DNA of 64,000 nt. It comes from Massilia norwichensis. Lineage in GTDB: Bacteria > Pseudomonadota > Gammaproteobacteria > Burkholderiales > Burkholderiaceae_D. Under the pieces are notes generated by a model. That model was not told the origin of the DNA. It made no database searches and saw only the letters and a list, made by a program, of their open reading frames with translations. The stretch spans positions 1-64,000 of the forward strand of contig NZ_JANUGX010000015.1 in the NCBI RefSeq assembly GCF_024753245.1, written 5' to 3'. A program made the position numbers and the translations under genes. Below are positions 61,141 through 64,000 of this stretch, in pieces (position 1 is the stretch's first letter; every line of letters starts with the position of its first letter).

Positions 61141-62159
61141 GGCGCGATCTGAGCCTCGGTCCGACTGCGGCGGCCCAGATGCTGCGACAGCATCGTCGCC
61201 GCGCCCGCCAGCGCCGGCGTGGGCGCATGGATCACGAAGCAGGGGATCCGCGCGGTGAAGCTGGAAAAGCGTCCCTTGTGCTCGAAGCGGGCGCGGAAGG
61301 GTGAGCCGGCGAACCAGCTGCCCAACCTCGGCACCACACCGCCGCCGATATAAATGCCGCCGCGCGCGTTCAGGGTCACCGCCAGGTTGGCGGCCATGGT
61401 ACCGAGCATGCCGCAGAAGATTTCCAGCGTCTCGCGGCACAGCGCCTCGCCGGCCAGGCCGCGCTCGACCACCAGCGCCGGCGTCAGCGTCTCCAGCGCG
61501 TCGCCGCGCAGCGCCGACAAGGCTTCGTGGATCAGGCTCAGGCCGGGCCCCGAGATCAGGCGCTCGGCCGACACATGCGGAAAGCGGCGCCAGCAAAAAG
61601 ACAGTATCTGCTGTTCGCGCTCGTCGGCCGGCGAAAAGGCGACGTGACCGCCTTCGCTGGCCAGCACGCTCCAGCCGCCCGTATCGCCCGCGGGCAGCAG
61701 CCCGGCCACGCCCAGGCCGGTGCCGGCCCCCAGCACGCCGATCGTGCCGCCCGCGCGGGCCGCATTTTCGTTGACCGTGCCGCCCACCTGCACCAGCTCG
61801 GCCGCCGCCAGCGTCGGCACCGACATCGCCAGCGCCGCGAAGTCGTTCACCAGCAGCAGCGTGTCCAGGCCGAGGTCGGTGCGCGCCTCCTCGATCGAGA
61901 ACTGCCAGTGGTGGTTGGTCATCCGGATCAGGTCGCCCTCGACCGGATTGGCGATCGCCACCACCGCATGCCGCACCCGCGCCTCTGGACGCCGGCGCAG
62001 ATAGGCACGCACCGCATCGACGAAGCGTGGGTGGCTGTCGCAGGCGAGGGTGGCCACGTCGCCGATGCGGCCGGGGCCGCGTTCGAGCGCGAAGCGGGCA
62101 TTGGTGCCGCCGATGTCGGCCAGCAGGCGCGGGCCGTCCAGGTAGTCGTCGTGATTCAT
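61086..62159 (-). CDS. glk: Glucokinase
   Basis: The 357-residue ATP-dependent kinase makes glucose 6-phosphate. It has LLADIGGTNARFALE (phosphate-1 motif), HHWQFSIEEARTDL, LVNDFAALAMSVP, VLGAGTGLGVAGLLP and EGGHVAFSP. It is about 20-35 residues longer than most Glk, with the extra at the C-terminus, where it overlaps the DUF2971 gene; that tail may be a late extension. It lies 32 bases downstream of a TonB-dependent receptor gene on the same strand and may be co-transcribed with it. Confidence 0.93.
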   Translation of the reverse strand: MNHDDYLDGPRLLADIGGTNARFALERGPGRIGDVATLACDSHPRFVDAVRAYLRRRPEARVRHAVVAIANPVEGDLIRMTNHHWQFSIEEARTDLGLDTLLLVNDFAALAMSVPTLAAAELVQVGGTVNENAARAGGTIGVLGAGTGLGVAGLLPAGDTGGWSVLASEGGHVAFSPADEREQQILSFCWRRFPHVSAERLISGPGLSLIHEALSALRGDALETLTPALVVERGLAGEALCRETLEIFCGMLGTMAANLAVTLNARGGIYIGGGVVPRLGSWFAGSPFRARFEHKGRFSSFTARIPCFVIHAPTPALAGAATMLSQHLGRRSRTEAQIAPQIGSVASLERRTAALTP

Positions 62160-62191
62160 ACGGAGCTCACAGGTTCGGGCGCCGGCTGCGC

Positions 62192-64000
62192 TCAGAAGTC
62201 GACGCCGGTGTTGAAGCCCACGGTGCGCGGCGGCTGGTATTGCGCCAGCCAGATCGCGTGCGGGCCCGGATTGAAGGCGCTGGTCTTGATCTTCTCGTCG
62301 CTGACGTTACGCACGAACAGGTCGATCCACCATTTGTCCCGGGTGTAGCGCAGGCCGAGGTCGGCGCGGCCGTAGGCCTTCTGGCGGTCTTCCTCGCCGA
62401 GGTCGAACACCGACAGCGTCGACTTGGTCTCGTAGTGGGCCGAGATGCGCGGCGCCAGGGTCGAGCCTTCGCCGAGGCGGAACACGTGCTGGTACTGGAC
62501 GTGGGCCGAGAACTTCGGCGTGTGCGGCATGGTGTGGCCGGTCACGTCCAGGCAGGTGCTGATGCCGGGCACGCTGCAGACCGGCAGCGTGTAGTCGTTC
62601 GAGCCGCCGATCAGCTTGCCCAACTTGGCGTGCGGGGTGTAGGTTAGCGCTAACATGATACGGTCATCAGGCGTGATCTTGGCGGTGATCTCCGATTCCA
62701 GGCCGTAGATTTTGGCGCCGTCGGCATTGTTGGTGGCCAGGCCACGGGTGCCGTCCGGGTTGGTGACCGGGGCGCTGAACTGGAAGCCGCGGAATTTCTC
62801 GTAGAAGATGGCGTTATTCACCAGCAGCTTCCCGCCCAGGAAGGTGCTCTTGCTGCCGACTTCGTAGTTGGTCAGGGTCTCGTCGCCATAGGGTTTGCCG
62901 CCGTCCTGCAGGCCGCCCGATTTGTAGCCGGTGGCGACGCTGGCGTAGACCATGTTGTAGCGGTCGATGTCGTAGTTCAGGCGCAGCAGACCGGTCCACT
63001 TGTGGCCATTGTATTCGCCGGTGTTGGACGGGTTGTTCGGCGTGTAGCCCTGGCCCGGCCGGGTCGGGTCGATGTTCGGCGACAGCGGCACCTGCGGCAC
63101 GTTCGGATCGCCGTTCCAGGTGTAGCCGTTGCCGCCTTCGTTGGTGCGCTTGTCGTGGGTGTAGCGTGCGCCGCCGGTGAGATGGAGACTGCTCGAGAGG
63201 TTCCAGGTGGCCTGGCCGAAGGCCGCCGCCGACTTCACCGTCTCTTTCGGCTGGATGAAGGAACCCTGCCAGTTCACGGTACCCTGCTGGGTGCCGTTGA
63301 AGATCGGGATGTCGAAGCGGATGCCGTTGTCCTCGGCGCCGTAGTACAGGCCCAGCTGCCAGTCGACGGTGCGGCTGCCCAGCGACTGCAGCTCGACTTC
63401 GTGGCTGTAGTTGGTGTAGTGCGAATAGACGGTATTGTTTTCCTGGTGGTTGCCGCCGGTCGAGAAGCTGGTCGGCAGGTCGGCGCCGGCGTCCTGGTCG
63501 AAGGTCGAGGAGCCGTCGAACTTGGACCAGCCGGCAATGTAAGTCAGCTGCATGTCCGGGTTCAGCTGGTATTCCAGGCGCGAACGCACCGAATCCGAAT
63601 CGCGCTTCAGCGTCGGCGCGGTGTCGATCAGGGCCGACCAGAAATCCTGGCCCGGACGCGGGTTCTGCATCAGGTTCATCGACGGCGTGCCGCGGTCGGA
63701 AAAGCGCTCGTAGGCGATGTTCCAGCGCAGCGCGCTGCTCGGCTCCCACAGGAAGGAGATGCGGGCGGCAGTCTGGTCCTGGGCGCTGTATTTCGGGCCG
63801 GTGCGCACGAACTGGTTCGGATTGATCGGCTGGAAGGCGCTGGCCGCGCCGCCGGATGCGGCCCAGGCGGCGCGCTGGCTTTCCAGCGAGGGCGCGGTGT
63901 AGGCCTGGTAGTCGACGTAGCCGTCGTGCTGCTCGTGCACCGCGGCGATGCGCAGCGCGGCGGTTTCGCCCAGCGGGATGTTGAAGGCGCCGCGCGCGCC
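62192..64000 (-). CDS. TonB-dependent receptor (C-terminal part, gene runs off the window)
   Basis: About 602 residues of the barrel are present, and the signal, TonB box and plug lie beyond the window edge. The upstream end reads GARGAFNIPLGETAALRIAAV in frame, so there is no start here. Barrel strands with aromatic girdles continue to the last residues PRTVGFNTGVDF, with the C-terminal Phe needed for outer-membrane insertion. The glucokinase gene 32 bases downstream hints at a sugar ligand, but the family's ligand cannot be read from sequence. The last strands resemble receptors of the oligosaccharide group of Sphingomonas/Xanthomonas type. Confidence 0.9.
   Translation of the reverse strand, partial: GARGAFNIPLGETAALRIAAVHEQHDGYVDYQAYTAPSLESQRAAWAASGGAASAFQPINPNQFVRTGPKYSAQDQTAARISFLWEPSSALRWNIAYERFSDRGTPSMNLMQNPRPGQDFWSALIDTAPTLKRDSDSVRSRLEYQLNPDMQLTYIAGWSKFDGSSTFDQDAGADLPTSFSTGGNHQENNTVYSHYTNYSHEVELQSLGSRTVDWQLGLYYGAEDNGIRFDIPIFNGTQQGTVNWQGSFIQPKETVKSAAAFGQATWNLSSSLHLTGGARYTHDKRTNEGGNGYTWNGDPNVPQVPLSPNIDPTRPGQGYTPNNPSNTGEYNGHKWTGLLRLNYDIDRYNMVYASVATGYKSGGLQDGGKPYGDETLTNYEVGSKSTFLGGKLLVNNAIFYEKFRGFQFSAPVTNPDGTRGLATNNADGAKIYGLESEITAKITPDDRIMLALTYTPHAKLGKLIGGSNDYTLPVCSVPGISTCLDVTGHTMPHTPKFSAHVQYQHVFRLGEGSTLAPRISAHYETKSTLSVFDLGEEDRQKAYGRADLGLRYTRDKWWIDLFVRNVSDEKIKTSAFNPGPHAIWLAQYQPPRTVGFNTGVDF

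Overview
The window is about two-thirds G+C, gene-dense, and reads as chromosome of a betaproteobacterium. The gene blocks rnr-rlmB-cysE, lpxH-ppiB-ppiA-cysS and accA-tilS-lysC, a polyhydroxyalkanoate phasin, and the protein sequences suggest Oxalobacteraceae, close to Massilia. The genus is an inference from memory of family sequences, not a search. No phage, integrase, insertion sequence or CRISPR array was seen.

Layout. 1-3732: two small unknown proteins, then a four-gene envelope-sensing set (two LiaI/LiaF-like membrane proteins, a LytS-type kinase and a LytTR regulator). 3713-7686: a two-gene DNA repair operon on the minus strand (FAN1-like VRR-NUC nuclease and XPD/DinG-like iron-sulfur helicase) behind a perfect LexA box. 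8588-25379: a type VI secretion (T6SS) cluster in three divergent blocks: M15 peptidase, tssM, tagF and an ompA-type gene (+); tssL, tssK, tssJ (-); a lipoprotein gene, tssB, tssC, hcp, tssE, clpV, tssA (+). tssF, tssG and vgrG are absent, and tssJ carries an in-frame stop at a conserved Trp position. 25400-27573: phasin, a small secreted protein, a CueR-like MerR regulator with its 19-bp-spacer promoter, and an alpha/beta hydrolase. 27590-27887: two identical tRNA-Leu(CAG) genes and their terminator.

28249-33180 holds rnr, rlmB, cysE and yceH. 33197-37955 is a translationally coupled minus-strand operon: YtrA-type GntR repressor, ABC ATPase, ABC permease, and three tandem paralogues of an unrecognised exported protein, with a near-consensus promoter overlapped by repeats. 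38044-46416 is housekeeping: lpxH, ppiB, ppiA, cysS, an alkA-like glycosylase, accA, tilS, lysC, tRNA-Ser(GCT). 46517-49551 encodes a TlpA-like thiol protein, two tandem universal stress proteins and a 54-residue membrane protein. 49538-51434 is a second LytS/LytTR pair whose regulator is frameshifted.

52673-57936 is the least explained region: a membrane protein joining an OmpR-type winged helix, a STAND NTPase and a TPR-like C-terminus; an export-style protein with a Hint-like N-terminus, a middle resembling an M48 peptidase without its zinc motif, and an Ig-like C-terminus; and a 46-residue Thr/Ala/Pro-rich peptide. Direct repeats spaced like OmpR-family boxes lie before the second gene. 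The window ends with a siderophore-interacting flavin reductase and divergent MarR gene, DUF488, an M23 peptidase, DUF2971, glucokinase and the 3' part of a TonB-dependent receptor gene that runs off the end.
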